Assembly: GCA_050012495.1 (NCBI GenBank)
Contig: JBEKHB010000077.1
Span: 1 to 15,854 of the forward strand
DNA from: BOG-1155 sp050012495
GTDB taxonomy: Bacteria; Desulfobacterota; Syntrophorhabdia; Syntrophorhabdales; WCHB1-27
Reading direction: 5' to 3'
DNA length: 15,854 nucleotides
Positions within the stretch are counted from its first letter, which is position 1; each line of letters begins with the position of its first letter. A model generated the notes under the pieces. That model had not been told where the DNA came from and did not search any database. It saw only the letters and a list, made by a program, of their open reading frames with translations. Positions 1 to 8,746 of this stretch are shown one piece after another. The position numbers and the translations under genes were made by a program.

Positions 1-68
1 CTCATGGCCGAAGGCTAGTCAAGATTATAGTGGCCTTGGGTCAACCCGACTGAAAGGAGGGGCCAAAA

Positions 69-95
69 ATGCGGCACCGCTCCGCCCTATGCTAA
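69..95 (+). other. Possible 8-codon leader ORF inside the repeat
   Basis: An AAAGGAGG at 53-60 stands 8 bases before an ATG at 69, which opens a reading frame MRHRSALC followed by TAA. The Shine-Dalgarno match is better than that of most genes in the window. The same ORF occurs in the right repeat copy (15760-15786, minus). It would be translated only if transcription starts upstream of about 50, that is, not from the candidate promoter at 118-147. A 7-base segment within it (72-78, CGGCACC) is complementary to 167-173 (GGTGCCG), so a leader-type fold is conceivable. It may be chance. Confidence 0.2.
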
Positions 96-117
96 TGAAA
101 TAATTAGAAAAATAGAC

Positions 118-147
118 TTGAACTAAGGGTTGCTGCCAATGTACTAT
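118..147 (+). promoter_or_regulatory. Candidate sigma-70-type promoter (left copy)
   Basis: TTGAAC at 118-123 and TACTAT at 142-147 are separated by 18 bases, giving a plausible -35/-10 pair about 70 bases before the start codon at 215. The -10 lies in a GTAC-N4-GTAC dyad (141-152). The only base that differs between the two repeat copies is the last base of this -35 hexamer (TTGAAC here, TTGAAT on the right), which could alter strength slightly. Further upstream, GGGTCAACCC (38-47) is a short dyad that could bind a regulator. This is a motif match only; no transcription start is known. Confidence 0.35.
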
Positions 148-214
148 CGTACGTGTTGTCAGCCAAGGTGCCGGGATGATTTATGGGGTCCGAGTATGAG
201 AAAGGAGAAATGTA

Positions 215-2614
215 ATGAAGAGCTTTGATCACATTGATGTCGGAACCGTCGATGAGGCCGTCAGATTGCTCGGTCAGTATAAGGGCAAGGCTAAGATCAT
301 CGCAGGGGGCACGGATCTGCTAGGAGCACTCAAACACCGGATTCTGCCATCCTGGCCGGACACCCTTATCAACATCAAGACAGTCGATGGACTAGCGTAT
401 ATCAGAGAGGATGCCGAAGGCCTCAAGATAGGCGCCTTGACTAAACTTTCCGATATAACGGGCTCTCCCATGGTTCGTGCCAAATGGAGAATTCTCGCTG
501 AGGCCGCCGATTCAGTCGCCGGCCCACAGATCCGCAATATGGCAAGCATAGGCGGAAATCTTTGCCAAGACGTCCGTTGCTGGTACTACCGGTATCCGCA
601 CGAGGTGGGGGAGCGGTTCCTCTGCTATTTAAAGGGCGGCAAAGGGTGTTACGCCCTGACCGGAGAGAACCAATGTCACTCTATATACGGGAGTTATAGA
701 ACCGCTCGTGCCTCCTGCTCTTCAGCGTGTCCGGGCGGCATGGATGCGCCGCTTTACGTCAGCCGGATCAGAGAGGGCGACCTTCTCGAAGCTGCCCGTA
801 TAGTGCTTCGTGTCAACCCTATGCCTTCGATAACGGGGAGGGTGTGCCCTCACTTCTGCGAGCAGGAGTGCAATCGGGCAAGCTTCGACGAACCTGTGTC
901 ATTGAGGGCGATGGAGCGCTTTGTCGGCGATTTTGTCCTCGAGAAAACGGATGACTTCTTCAAGCCGCCCGCGACTGAAACCGGCAAGAATGTGGCTATC
1001 GTTGGGGCCGGACCTGCCGGCCTGTCCGCAGCCTATTATCTCCGGATCTCAGGACACCGGGTAACGGTGTTTGATCGGGCGGAAAAGCCAGGCGGGATGC
1101 TCGCCCATGCCATACCGGCCTACAGGCTGCCGAGAGATATCGTAGATCGTGTGACAAACGCCATCAAGAATACAGGGGTGGAGATAAGGCTCGAGACCGG
1201 CATTGGCGCCGATATAACCCTTGATGCCCTCAAGACGGGCTTTGACAGCATGTTTTTCGCAACGGGAGCGTCGAACCAGCCGGCCATAGGGCTGGAAGGC
1301 GAGGAACTCACTAAGTCCGGGCTGAATTTTCTGACAGACATACACCGTGGAGCAGAAAAGGTTGCTGGGGCGAGAGTTGTCGTGATAGGCGGAGGTAATG
1401 TCGCGGTGGATGCCGCTATCAGCGCAATGCGTCTCGGCGCTCATCAGGTGACCCTGGCCTGTCTCGAGGCGCGGGAGGAAATGCCGGCGCTGGCGTGGGA
1501 GACAGAACAGGCTATCGAAGAAGGAGTCACGCTCATGCCTTCGTGGGGCCCTTACCGGGTTCTGTATTCTGACGGAAAGGTCTACGGACTAGAACTCGTT
1601 CAATGTACCTCTGTTTTCGATGCAGAGGGGAATTTCAACCCGACATTTTGCCATGAGGTGAAACAAAAGCTGGAAGTTGATCGGATCATAATGGCCGTCG
1701 GGCAGAGGGCGGACCTTTCTTTTGTGGACGGGCAATGGCCTTTGAAGGTTCACCGCGGCCTGATCGTGGTCGATCACGAAACCCAGGAGACAAATATGCC
1801 CGGTGTCTTTGCGGGCGGAGACGTAACGAGCGGCCCGGCCAGTGTCGTCCAAGCGATTGCAGCCGGGCGAAGGGCAGCGGTTGCGATAGACAAGTATTTG
1901 AGAGGCATACCTACCGGGCCGGATGATACGTGGCGCGGAATTGATGAATCCCTGGCGCGGTTTAGCGTCGGATGCGTGCAGAAGAGCGAAAGAGTCAAAA
2001 CCTCCGTTCTCCCTATCAATAAAAGAGGTGTAGAGCTTGAGGACGCTCTGGGCCTCGATTCATGGCAGGTCGAGACAGAGGCAAATCGATGTTTCAATTG
2101 CGGCTGCGTGGCCGTAGATCCATCCGATATTGCAGTAGCGCTCACGGCATTAGGCGCGGAAATCGAGATTGCCGGAGCCGCAGGTACAAGAGTACTGGCG
2201 ATCGAAGATTTCCTTGCATACAGGAGACAGGGCTTGAAATCGGACGAGCTTGTTACGGCGATCCGCGTCCCTTACCCTGCGGACACGGCGAGGACGGCCT
2301 TCCTCAAATTCAGGCCCCGGGGGGCTCTTGATTTTGCTACAGTCAGCGCAGCATTGATGGTCACGATGAATGGCGGCGTGTGTGAAGATGTGCGAATAGC
2401 GTTGGGCGGCGTTGCGCCCATAACTCTTAGGGCAACCGGGGCCGAGAAAATAATCAAGGGACGTGCCCTTGATGCGGCATTTGCAGAGGCGGCAGGCAGG
2501 GAGGCAGTCAATAAGGCTATACCGCTTGGTAAGAACGGATATAAGGTAAGAATCGTAAAGGCGTTGATAGAAGAAGCGTTGCTTGCAAATAGCGAGAAGG
2601 GGGTTACTCAATGA
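215..2614 (+). CDS. FAD/[4Fe-4S] subunit of xanthine-oxidase-family enzyme with nested NAD(P)H oxidoreductase module
   Basis: 799 residues, well over twice the usual size of a CoxM/HcrB-type subunit (about 300). Residues 1-158 are the first half of the FAD subunit: AGGTDLLGALK (30-40), SIGGN (111-115), then cysteines 122, 137, 145 and 154 spaced x14, x7, x8, almost the pattern that binds the extra [4Fe-4S] cluster in the beta subunit of 4-hydroxybenzoyl-CoA reductase. Residues about 160-630 are a GltD/NfnB-like module: Fer4_20-type cysteines 168, 172, 211, 215, 219; FAD Rossmann motif GAGPAG (264-269); second nucleotide motif GGGNVAVDAA (392-401); GGDV (534-537); and a CxxCxC near 626-631. 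The FAD subunit resumes at about 632 (SDIAVALTALGAE) with its C-terminal domain to the end. AAAGGAG at 201-207 supports the start. The stop overlaps the next start (ATGA). Inferred role: passes electrons between NAD(P)H and the molybdenum subunit. Confidence 0.88.
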   Translation: MKSFDHIDVGTVDEAVRLLGQYKGKAKIIAGGTDLLGALKHRILPSWPDTLINIKTVDGLAYIREDAEGLKIGALTKLSDITGSPMVRAKWRILAEAADSVAGPQIRNMASIGGNLCQDVRCWYYRYPHEVGERFLCYLKGGKGCYALTGENQCHSIYGSYRTARASCSSACPGGMDAPLYVSRIREGDLLEAARIVLRVNPMPSITGRVCPHFCEQECNRASFDEPVSLRAMERFVGDFVLEKTDDFFKPPATETGKNVAIVGAGPAGLSAAYYLRISGHRVTVFDRAEKPGGMLAHAIPAYRLPRDIVDRVTNAIKNTGVEIRLETGIGADITLDALKTGFDSMFFATGASNQPAIGLEGEELTKSGLNFLTDIHRGAEKVAGARVVVIGGGNVAVDAAISAMRLGAHQVTLACLEAREEMPALAWETEQAIEEGVTLMPSWGPYRVLYSDGKVYGLELVQCTSVFDAEGNFNPTFCHEVKQKLEVDRIIMAVGQRADLSFVDGQWPLKVHRGLIVVDHETQETNMPGVFAGGDVTSGPASVVQAIAAGRRAAVAIDKYLRGIPTGPDDTWRGIDESLARFSVGCVQKSERVKTSVLPINKRGVELEDALGLDSWQVETEANRCFNCGCVAVDPSDIAVALTALGAEIEIAGAAGTRVLAIEDFLAYRRQGLKSDELVTAIRVPYPADTARTAFLKFRPRGALDFATVSAALMVTMNGGVCEDVRIALGGVAPITLRATGAEKIIKGRALDAAFAEAAGREAVNKAIPLGKNGYKVRIVKALIEEALLANSEKGVTQ

Positions 2615-4965
2615 AGCAGCGAGATCTCAGAAGTGAGTACTCCGTGGTGGGCCGCGGCGTTCCTCGTGTGGACGGATGGGCGAAGGTTACGGGTGACGCT
2701 ATCTATAGCGCCGACGTATACCTGAAGGGAATGTTGCGCGGCAAGATTCTGCGAAGCCCTCATCCTCATGCCCGGATAGTTCACATCGATACGAGCAGGG
2801 CTAGGCGTCTGACCGGCGTCAGGGCAGTGGTGACAGGCGCCGACACCCCAGGGGTGAAGTATGCGCAGCGTATGAAAACGAAGGTGCCGGACAAGGCGCC
2901 CCTTGCCATAGACAAAGTGCGGTACATTGGGGACGAGGTCGCAGCGGTGGCGGCAGATGATGTCGATGTAGCCGAAGAGGCTCTGGATCTTATCCGTGTG
3001 GACTACGACGTACTCCCGGCCGTATACGACCCGTTTGAGGCGATGAAGCCGGGCGCCCCGCAGATCCATGAGCATGCGCCAGGGAATATTGCGTGGTCCC
3101 GTTTGTTTCAATGGGGTCGGCTGGTCGACGAGCTGTTGGAGGAATGCGAGGTCGTTGTGGAAGACAGCTTCAAGACCCAAGGACAGGTCCATGCGTATAT
3201 GGAGCCGAATTGTTCCGTGGCAACGTGGGATCAGAACGGCAATGTGACGGTATGGGCTACCACCCAGGGTCCACACACGCACAAAGAAGAGATAGTGATT
3301 GCGCTGGGTCTGCCGGAGAACAAGGTAAGAGTTATCACGCCAAATCTCGGCGGGGGTTTCGGGGGTAAGCGGCACGTGGTTGAGCCCAGTATCGCCGCGA
3401 TACTCCTCTCGAAAATGTCGGGAAGGCCGGTGAAGATCGAGTACACGCGGGTGGAAGAATTTACAGCGGCCCGACACCGGCATCCGATGAACATCAAATT
3501 GAGAATAGGGGCTAAGAAGAATGGCCGCCTCATCTTCTTCGATGCACAGAATATCGTTGACAATGGTGCTTACAACGACAGCGGCCCGTCTATCACGTTG
3601 TATGCCGGCCATGCCCTTACAACGAACTACAGGGTTGAGGGCGTCCGCTATGATCCAAAACTGGTCTATACAAACACAGCCTACGGCGGGGCATACAGAG
3701 GATACGGCAACTTACAGATGCGCTTTGCCCTCGAAAGCATGTTGGACATACTTGCGGAGCGGCTCGAGATGGACTCCGCAGAACTCAGAATGATGAATGC
3801 CGTCGAGGAAAATGATGTGCTCGTCTGCAAGTCGAGGGTTACGAGCTGCGGACTCCGGGAGTGCATCGATGAGGTTGTCAGGTCGTCCAACTGGAGCGAG
3901 AAAAGAAAGAATTCCAGCGGGAAGCTCAGAGGCGTAGGTATTTCGTGTCACGAATATGTGTGCGGCGTCCGGTGGCATTACCCGCACGATTCCTCCTCGG
4001 CCCACGTCAGAATAGATGAGGACGGCTCAGTAAAGCTTTTCACGGGGACTGTAGATATCGGCCAGGGATCCGACACTACGCTCTGCCAGATTGTAGCCGA
4101 GGTACTCGGGGTTGATATGAGTCAAATTAATATATACAAGGCCGATACCGAGCTCACGCCGTTGGATTTAGGAACTTATGGGAGCAGAGTCACTTTCATA
4201 GCGGGCAACGCCACGAAAATAGCCGCTACCGAAGCACGGAATCAGCTGGCAGAGGTCATAGCGGAGGAACTCGATACGAGCCCGGAGAGCATTGAATTTC
4301 GAAATAATCGAGTTCAAAAGGCAGGCGCACCGGAAACAGGCTTCTCTTTCCGTGAAGCGGCGAAACTCGCGCTGAACAAGAAGGGGCTCACTATCATGGG
4401 CAGAGGATCGTACGATCCCCCCAGCGACATCGTCGACTTCGACAAAGGGGAGGGTAAGTTTAATGCTACCTATAGCTTCGGAGCACAGATTGCCGAGGTT
4501 GAGGTGGATCCCGTGACCGGAAGGGTCAACCTGGAAAAGATCTATTCTGCGGTTGACTGCGGTTTTGCCATCAACCCTCTCTCCCTTGAAGGGCAATGCC
4601 ATGGGTCAATATCACACGCCCAGGGGATGGCGCTTTTCGAGCGACCCTTATTCCATGACGGCAAAGTGCTCACCCCGTCTTTTCTCGACTACCATATCCC
4701 GACGTCTATGGAGACGCCGGACGTCGACAATATATTCGTGGAAACGATCGACCCCGATGGTCCCTATGGCGCTAAAGGTGTCTGCGAAGGGTATCAAGTG
4801 CCAACGGCGCCGGCCATTATTAACGCGATTTACAATGCTACTGGGGTAAGGATCAAGGAACTCCCCGTGAACCCTGAAGAAGTACTCAGAGGTCTCGCAG
4901 AGCATCCCCGTGAAAGCAAAGGAGATAGAAATGACGAAACAACCGGTAACGCTGACTGTGAATGA
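2611..4965 (+). CDS. Molybdopterin-binding catalytic subunit, xanthine oxidase family (HcrA/CoxL-like)
   Basis: 784 residues, normal for the family. Motifs in order: the N-terminal GRGVPRVDGWAKVTGDAIY start of the a/b-hammerhead domain (14-32), the cofactor loop GGGFGGK (247-253), GGAYRGYGN (359-367) holding the family's substrate-pocket arginine, GTVDIGQG (479-486), and AKGVCEG (721-727) whose Glu726 is the expected catalytic base near molybdenum. The enzymes transfer or remove a hydroxyl on an aromatic ring, purine or related carbon. The [4Fe-4S]-type partner at 215-2614 points to a low-potential reductase such as 4-hydroxybenzoyl-CoA reductase rather than a purine or CO enzyme. The start overlaps the previous stop by 4 bases and the end overlaps the ferredoxin gene, so the three are coupled. 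Exact substrate unknown. Assumed cytoplasmic; no signal peptide is seen. Confidence 0.9.
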   Translation: MKQRDLRSEYSVVGRGVPRVDGWAKVTGDAIYSADVYLKGMLRGKILRSPHPHARIVHIDTSRARRLTGVRAVVTGADTPGVKYAQRMKTKVPDKAPLAIDKVRYIGDEVAAVAADDVDVAEEALDLIRVDYDVLPAVYDPFEAMKPGAPQIHEHAPGNIAWSRLFQWGRLVDELLEECEVVVEDSFKTQGQVHAYMEPNCSVATWDQNGNVTVWATTQGPHTHKEEIVIALGLPENKVRVITPNLGGGFGGKRHVVEPSIAAILLSKMSGRPVKIEYTRVEEFTAARHRHPMNIKLRIGAKKNGRLIFFDAQNIVDNGAYNDSGPSITLYAGHALTTNYRVEGVRYDPKLVYTNTAYGGAYRGYGNLQMRFALESMLDILAERLEMDSAELRMMNAVEENDVLVCKSRVTSCGLRECIDEVVRSSNWSEKRKNSSGKLRGVGISCHEYVCGVRWHYPHDSSSAHVRIDEDGSVKLFTGTVDIGQGSDTTLCQIVAEVLGVDMSQINIYKADTELTPLDLGTYGSRVTFIAGNATKIAATEARNQLAEVIAEELDTSPESIEFRNNRVQKAGAPETGFSFREAAKLALNKKGLTIMGRGSYDPPSDIVDFDKGEGKFNATYSFGAQIAEVEVDPVTGRVNLEKIYSAVDCGFAINPLSLEGQCHGSISHAQGMALFERPLFHDGKVLTPSFLDYHIPTSMETPDVDNIFVETIDPDGPYGAKGVCEGYQVPTAPAIINAIYNATGVRIKELPVNPEEVLRGLAEHPRESKGDRNDETTGNADCE

Positions 4966-5392
4966 TCAGGAGTATCAGCTTCTTGTATCTCCCACCAAGA
5001 CCCTCCTCGACGTGCTGAGAGACAAGCTGGGACTGACAGGAACCAAAAGAGGCTGCGATTCGGGGGAGTGCGGCAGCTGTACGGTCCTCGCCGACGGCAT
5101 ACCTATCCTCTCGTGCATGACGCTGGCGGTTGAGGCGGAGGGCAAGAACATACGGACCATTGAAGGGGTGGCCAAGGGAGGTGAATTTCATCGGCTGCAG
5201 AAGGCATTTGTGGAAAAGGGGGCGATTCAGTGCGGTTTTTGCACTCCAGGCATGATCCTTTCGGCTGTGGCCCTTCTCGAAAGCAACCCATCGCCCACAC
5301 CGGAGGAGATCAAGAAAGGGATATCGGGTAATTTCTGTCGCTGTACGGGCTATGTCAAGATCATCGAGGCGATTGGGAGCGTGGCAAAGTAG
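4931..5392 (+). CDS. 2x[2Fe-2S] subunit of xanthine-oxidase-family enzyme (HcrC/CoxS-like)
   Basis: 153 residues from the chosen ATG, the usual size. A plant-type [2Fe-2S] domain has cysteines 42, 47, 50 and 62; the helical second domain has CGFC (101-104) and CRC (136-138) for the second cluster. It relays electrons between the molybdenum subunit and the flavin subunit. ATG at 4931 is preferred because AAAGGAG lies just upstream at 4918-4924 and the protein begins as family members do (MTKQPVTLTVNDQEY); an in-frame ATG at 4910 would add seven residues. The gene overlaps the end of the catalytic subunit by 35 bases. The gene order FAD, Mo, FeS differs from cox clusters in cofactor order but keeps all three parts. 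Confidence 0.93.
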   Translation: MTKQPVTLTVNDQEYQLLVSPTKTLLDVLRDKLGLTGTKRGCDSGECGSCTVLADGIPILSCMTLAVEAEGKNIRTIEGVAKGGEFHRLQKAFVEKGAIQCGFCTPGMILSAVALLESNPSPTPEEIKKGISGNFCRCTGYVKIIEAIGSVAK

Positions 5393-5502
5393 AAAAGGAA
5401 ATGGCGGAGCGGAGGATCCACAGAAGGAACGTCGAGGATTCGGAGGTTCCGGCGGCGTGCGTAGTCGGAGGATAGGACAGTCAAGGCGAAAGGAGGAGGA
5501 GT

Positions 5503-7182
5503 ATGCTGCACGATGCCTATGACCTGAGTTTTTATGAGTTCGATGACGAGAACGATACGAAGAACTACGGTGTGCTTCTGTGCGATGTTGTTCACGGCAA
5601 ACCGCCTTTGAAACCGCTTTACATTGGCCTGGGCTGGTACTGGTACTATCACGGCTTTCGCTACGGGACGGAGACGCTGTGCCTGCCGACGACGAAGGGA
5701 TGGGATTCGCGGTTTATTAAGGGCTACCCGTATATTACCGCTATCCGGACGACGCCGAAGGAGGCGGCCGAGCGCGAGCCCCTATTCAGGGAAAGAATCA
5801 AACCGTTTATCGAGGACTTCGAGGCGGTCTGGGGCCCGCTGAAGATTGACCTGATCGACACATACAAGTCGGCAAAAGAATCGCGCGGCCTCAAAGAATG
5901 GAAGGATATCCAGAAACTGCGTAATGTAGAACTCCTGTCTTTCTTTCTCGATTTTGCTTATGTGATTAACCGGAAAGAGGCTGAGGCGCACATGATCATG
6001 ATGATGCCGTCCTATTATATCAACGGCTTGTTTCAACAGATGTGGCAGGAGCTTTTCGGTGTTGAAGCCTCAATCGACCCTGAATTCGCGGCGTTGATGA
6101 CCGGTTTTGAGAGCCAGGACAACAGGGTTGTCAGGGAGCTGTGGGGTTTAAACCACCAGGCGAAGGAGATGGGTCTGGAAGCAGCTTTTGGGGACCCCGA
6201 CGGCGAGGAGATTATCAAGAACCTCGAGCAAAGCCAAACGGGTATGAAGTGGCTGAGCGCTTATCGCCAGTTTCTTGCTGACCACGGATGGCGATGCGAG
6301 CGGATGCATGCCTACGACACCCCTGCCTGGATCGAGAGACCGGGACTGGCGATGGGAAGGATAAAAATGCTCATGTCCAGCGATGGATACGGCGTCGACG
6401 CGGACCGCGAGCGAGTGATCAAGAAGAGGGAAAACGCAGAGGAAGAAGCCCTGGCACGGGTGCCCGACGGCAAGCGCAACACCTTCAACGCGCTGATGAA
6501 GGCCGCCCAGAAATCGGGCTACTGGAGTGAGGACCACACGTATTACTGCGATCTGTACGTTGGTGCGTTCGGTCGCTGGATCGTAACGGAGTTCGGACGC
6601 CGGTTTGCCGAGGCGGGATCCATCGATGATCCAGAAGATATACATTTCCTCCATCCCAATGAGATCAGGAAGGCGGCGATTCCGATGGGCAAAATCAGTC
6701 TGCGACCTTACGTGGAGCGCAGGAAGAAAGCCTTTGAGGAGAACCTGAAAACCGATCCGGCGCCCTTCTACGGTGACATCACACAGGCCCAGGCGATCTT
6801 GAGAAGCGATCCGACGTTGTCGGTGGCAACCCAGGTACCGATTGTCCGAGAGGAACTGAAGGCTGACCTGTATGGCGCCGCTGCAGCCCCGGGAATAGCT
6901 GAAGGGACAGCCCGTGTGATCATGAGCGCAGACCGTCTGGCCGAGATAGAACCCGGCGAGATCCTGGTGGCGCCGGGAACTTCTGCCGCATGGAGCGTCT
7001 GCTTCAACATCATCAAAGCGCTCGTTACCGACGGTGGAGGGGCCCTCTCCCATCCCGTCATCATGGCCCGCGAATACGGTATTCCTTGTGTGAGTGGGTG
7101 TCTGGAAGGGACCGGCAGGATTAAAACGGGGGACAGGATACGGGTGGACGGAAACCTGGGCGTAGTATATATCCTGAAGTGA
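5503..7182 (+). CDS. PEP-utilising phosphotransfer protein, phenylphosphate synthase alpha (PpsA)-like, copy 1
   Basis: 559 residues. The C-terminal part is a swivelling phosphohistidine domain of the PEP-utiliser family: VAPGTSAAW (489-497), then TDGGGALSHPVIMAREYG (509-526), where His517 is the expected phosphorylated residue. The N-terminal ~400 residues lack an ATP-grasp domain and have the aromatic-rich layout (GWYWYYHGF, GYPY near 44-77) that I associate with the large subunit of phenylphosphate synthase, which transfers a phosphoryl group from ATP to phenol through a histidine. The ATP-binding partner needed for that is not intact in this window. The start follows AAAGGAGGAGG with good spacing. 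It lies 110 bases after the ferredoxin gene, on the same strand. It is a close paralog of the gene at 9538-11220. Substrate unproven; a rifampin-phosphotransferase-like role is less likely because the ATP-grasp part is absent. Confidence 0.8.
   Translation: MLHDAYDLSFYEFDDENDTKNYGVLLCDVVHGKPPLKPLYIGLGWYWYYHGFRYGTETLCLPTTKGWDSRFIKGYPYITAIRTTPKEAAEREPLFRERIKPFIEDFEAVWGPLKIDLIDTYKSAKESRGLKEWKDIQKLRNVELLSFFLDFAYVINRKEAEAHMIMMMPSYYINGLFQQMWQELFGVEASIDPEFAALMTGFESQDNRVVRELWGLNHQAKEMGLEAAFGDPDGEEIIKNLEQSQTGMKWLSAYRQFLADHGWRCERMHAYDTPAWIERPGLAMGRIKMLMSSDGYGVDADRERVIKKRENAEEEALARVPDGKRNTFNALMKAAQKSGYWSEDHTYYCDLYVGAFGRWIVTEFGRRFAEAGSIDDPEDIHFLHPNEIRKAAIPMGKISLRPYVERRKKAFEENLKTDPAPFYGDITQAQAILRSDPTLSVATQVPIVREELKADLYGAAAAPGIAEGTARVIMSADRLAEIEPGEILVAPGTSAAWSVCFNIIKALVTDGGGALSHPVIMAREYGIPCVSGCLEGTGRIKTGDRIRVDGNLGVVYILK
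6607..6659. repeat. 53-bp exact inverted repeat with 10064-10116
   Basis: These 53 bases inside PpsA-like copy 1 are an exact reverse complement of 10064-10116 inside copy 2. Flanking codons differ at many synonymous sites, so the block stands out from the rest of the gene pair. Confidence 0.95.
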
Positions 7183-7277
7183 CGGATGTTGCGGAATACG
7201 ATGTCGTTTTCACTGGCCGAAGTGTTGATCGCCTCCATACCGGTCGATCTGCATTGAACTCCAACAGCCCGGCGCAA

Positions 7278-7299
7278 CACCGCCTCAAAAGGGGCGGTG
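7278..7299 (+). other. Short hairpin between PpsA-like gene and MFS gene
   Basis: CACCGCC (7278-7284) pairs with GGCGGTG (7293-7299) around an 8-base loop. No T-run follows, so it is not a classical terminator. It could stabilise the 3' end of the upstream message or be chance. The rest of the 151-base gap (7183-7333) shows no gene. Confidence 0.35.
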
Positions 7300-7333
7300 A
7301 AAGCCACGGGTAAAGGAAAAAAAGGGGGAATCT

Positions 7334-8641
7334 ATGAAGTACTACGTAAGACTCACTATCTTGTTGTCCCTGATTTGGGGCTTCATCGCAATCCAGCGGA
7401 TCGTGATCGCCATCATTATGCCCGCGATCCAGGCGGATCTGAAGTTCAACTACACGGATGTAGGCATGGTCATCTCGATCACCGGGCTGGTATGGGCCTT
7501 CGGAACCGTCTTCTGGTCGGCCCTCGGTGACAAGCTGGGTCGCCGCCCGGTCATTGTAGTTACCACCATTCTCGCCGCCGTTTTCTCCTGGATCACCGGT
7601 ATGGTGGCGAACCTCGGCCAGATGCTGGCCATCAGGGGGGCCCTCGGGTTTTTCGAGGGAGGTCCTTGGGGTCCGGCTGTAGCCACCGTGCAGGAAGAGG
7701 CGCCGGAGAAGGTGAGGGGGTTTACCCTCAGCTTCATCTCCGCAGCTTTCTTTCTCATCGGCGTGTTCTTTGGGCCTCTTTTGGCTGTCTACCTCCTCGG
7801 TAAGTTTGGCTCCTGGCGTCCGGTCTTCTACATCATTTCCATGCCCGCTGCCGTGCTCGGTGTCATCGCCATATTCGCCATGCACGAGCCGCCCTCGGTT
7901 GCGGAAGGCATCAAGGCGCGCAAGGCGGGCCAGAAAAGGATTGTCTATGATCAGGGGCACAAAGTGAGGATGGTCGATGTGCTCAAGTATAAGAATGTCA
8001 TCGTCTCCTCGATCGTCAGCATCCCCGTTATGGCTTGGCTCTTCATCTATAGCGGTTTTTCCGCGCTTTTTCTCGTCAAGGTCCATGGTATGAATATAGG
8101 TCAGATCGGCGCGGCCATGGCAGCCTCAGGCATCGGCGGTTTCATCGGAGAATTTACCATGGGCGGCATATCGGATCATCTGGGACGCAGGATGACGATG
8201 ATACTCACCGGTTTCCTGTGCGCCTGCTCGGGTATCAGCATCGCCATGATGCCTGTCGGGACAGGCCTCAGCGCCTTCTGCGTCCTTTTCTTCTTCTGGG
8301 GCCTATTCGGGGCCGGCCACTTCCCGCTCTATCTCGGCACGCTGCCCGCCGAGAGCGTCCCCAATGAGTATGCGGGAACGGCCATCAGCATCCCCACGGG
8401 TGTGGGCGAGATCCTCGGCGCTGCCGTGATGCCGACCATCGCCGGCATACTCGCCGACAAGTACGGTCTTTTTGCGCCCATATGGATGGCTGCCATCGCC
8501 GGCCTGGTCATCTGCGTCATCTCCCTCTGGTACGTGGAGACGGCGCCGAAGAAGGTCGCGAGGATGGTGAAGAAGCCGACGCGGGAAGATCACCTGTTGA
8601 GGCCATTCAGGGGTCGATCAACCGCGAGGATAGAGATGTAA
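7334..8641 (+). CDS. MFS transporter, probably for an organic (aromatic) acid
   Basis: 435 residues with about 12 hydrophobic segments in two halves. Loop 2-3 carries the MFS signature SALGDKLGRRPVIV (62-75), and the second half has its counterpart GGISDHLGRRM (277-287). The hydrophilic central loop is at about 185-218 (RKAGQKRIVYDQGHK). The family exchanges or symports small organic anions across the inner membrane; the substrate cannot be read from sequence. The start follows AAAAAAAGGGGGAATCT. Its position after the PpsA-like gene and the hydroxylase trio suggests import of the compound they process. The last ~18 residues (after MVKKPTRE) look like an unstructured extension and may mark the edge of a rearrangement, because only remnants follow. 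This gene is clearly GC-richer than the minus-strand membrane gene at 11338-12234. Confidence 0.88.
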   Translation: MKYYVRLTILLSLIWGFIAIQRIVIAIIMPAIQADLKFNYTDVGMVISITGLVWAFGTVFWSALGDKLGRRPVIVVTTILAAVFSWITGMVANLGQMLAIRGALGFFEGGPWGPAVATVQEEAPEKVRGFTLSFISAAFFLIGVFFGPLLAVYLLGKFGSWRPVFYIISMPAAVLGVIAIFAMHEPPSVAEGIKARKAGQKRIVYDQGHKVRMVDVLKYKNVIVSSIVSIPVMAWLFIYSGFSALFLVKVHGMNIGQIGAAMAASGIGGFIGEFTMGGISDHLGRRMTMILTGFLCACSGISIAMMPVGTGLSAFCVLFFFWGLFGAGHFPLYLGTLPAESVPNEYAGTAISIPTGVGEILGAAVMPTIAGILADKYGLFAPIWMAAIAGLVICVISLWYVETAPKKVARMVKKPTREDHLLRPFRGRSTARIEM

Positions 8642-8746
8642 TATAGGTTCGCGAAGAGCGACACGGCCTCACGGTGGTAGCCTTGAGGACCGTCTGTCCA
8701 AACGTATAGAGCCATCTCTTTCTCTGGTCCCAAGCGAGGTTGATCC

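Larger units (their letters stand above)
1..222. repeat. Left copy of 222-bp terminal inverted repeat
   Basis: The first 222 bases are the reverse complement of the last 222 bases (15633-15854). Reading both copies base by base gives one difference: C at 123 here, where the right copy reads T on its own strand. The identity runs through the ribosome binding site and the first eight coding bases of the first gene and stops at 222/223. The repeat therefore carries a complete expression leader facing into the window. No transposase or recombinase is present to explain it as a transposon end. Both copies lie exactly at the window edges, so the repeat may be longer than can be seen here. Confidence 0.97.

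Noticed and set aside
1..222. Classical transposon terminal repeat
   Set aside because: There is no transposase, integrase or target duplication in view, and the repeat carries an expression leader and coding start, which fits duplication or capture better. The outside flanks are not available to decide.
2608..3612. 334-codon minus-strand open frame
   Set aside because: It is antisense to the molybdopterin subunit, whose motifs and operon overlaps are convincing; the antisense product is low-complexity and His/Arg-rich.
7121..8086. 321-codon minus-strand open frame
   Set aside because: Charged, repetitive antisense translation of the GC-rich MFS gene; no domain recognised.
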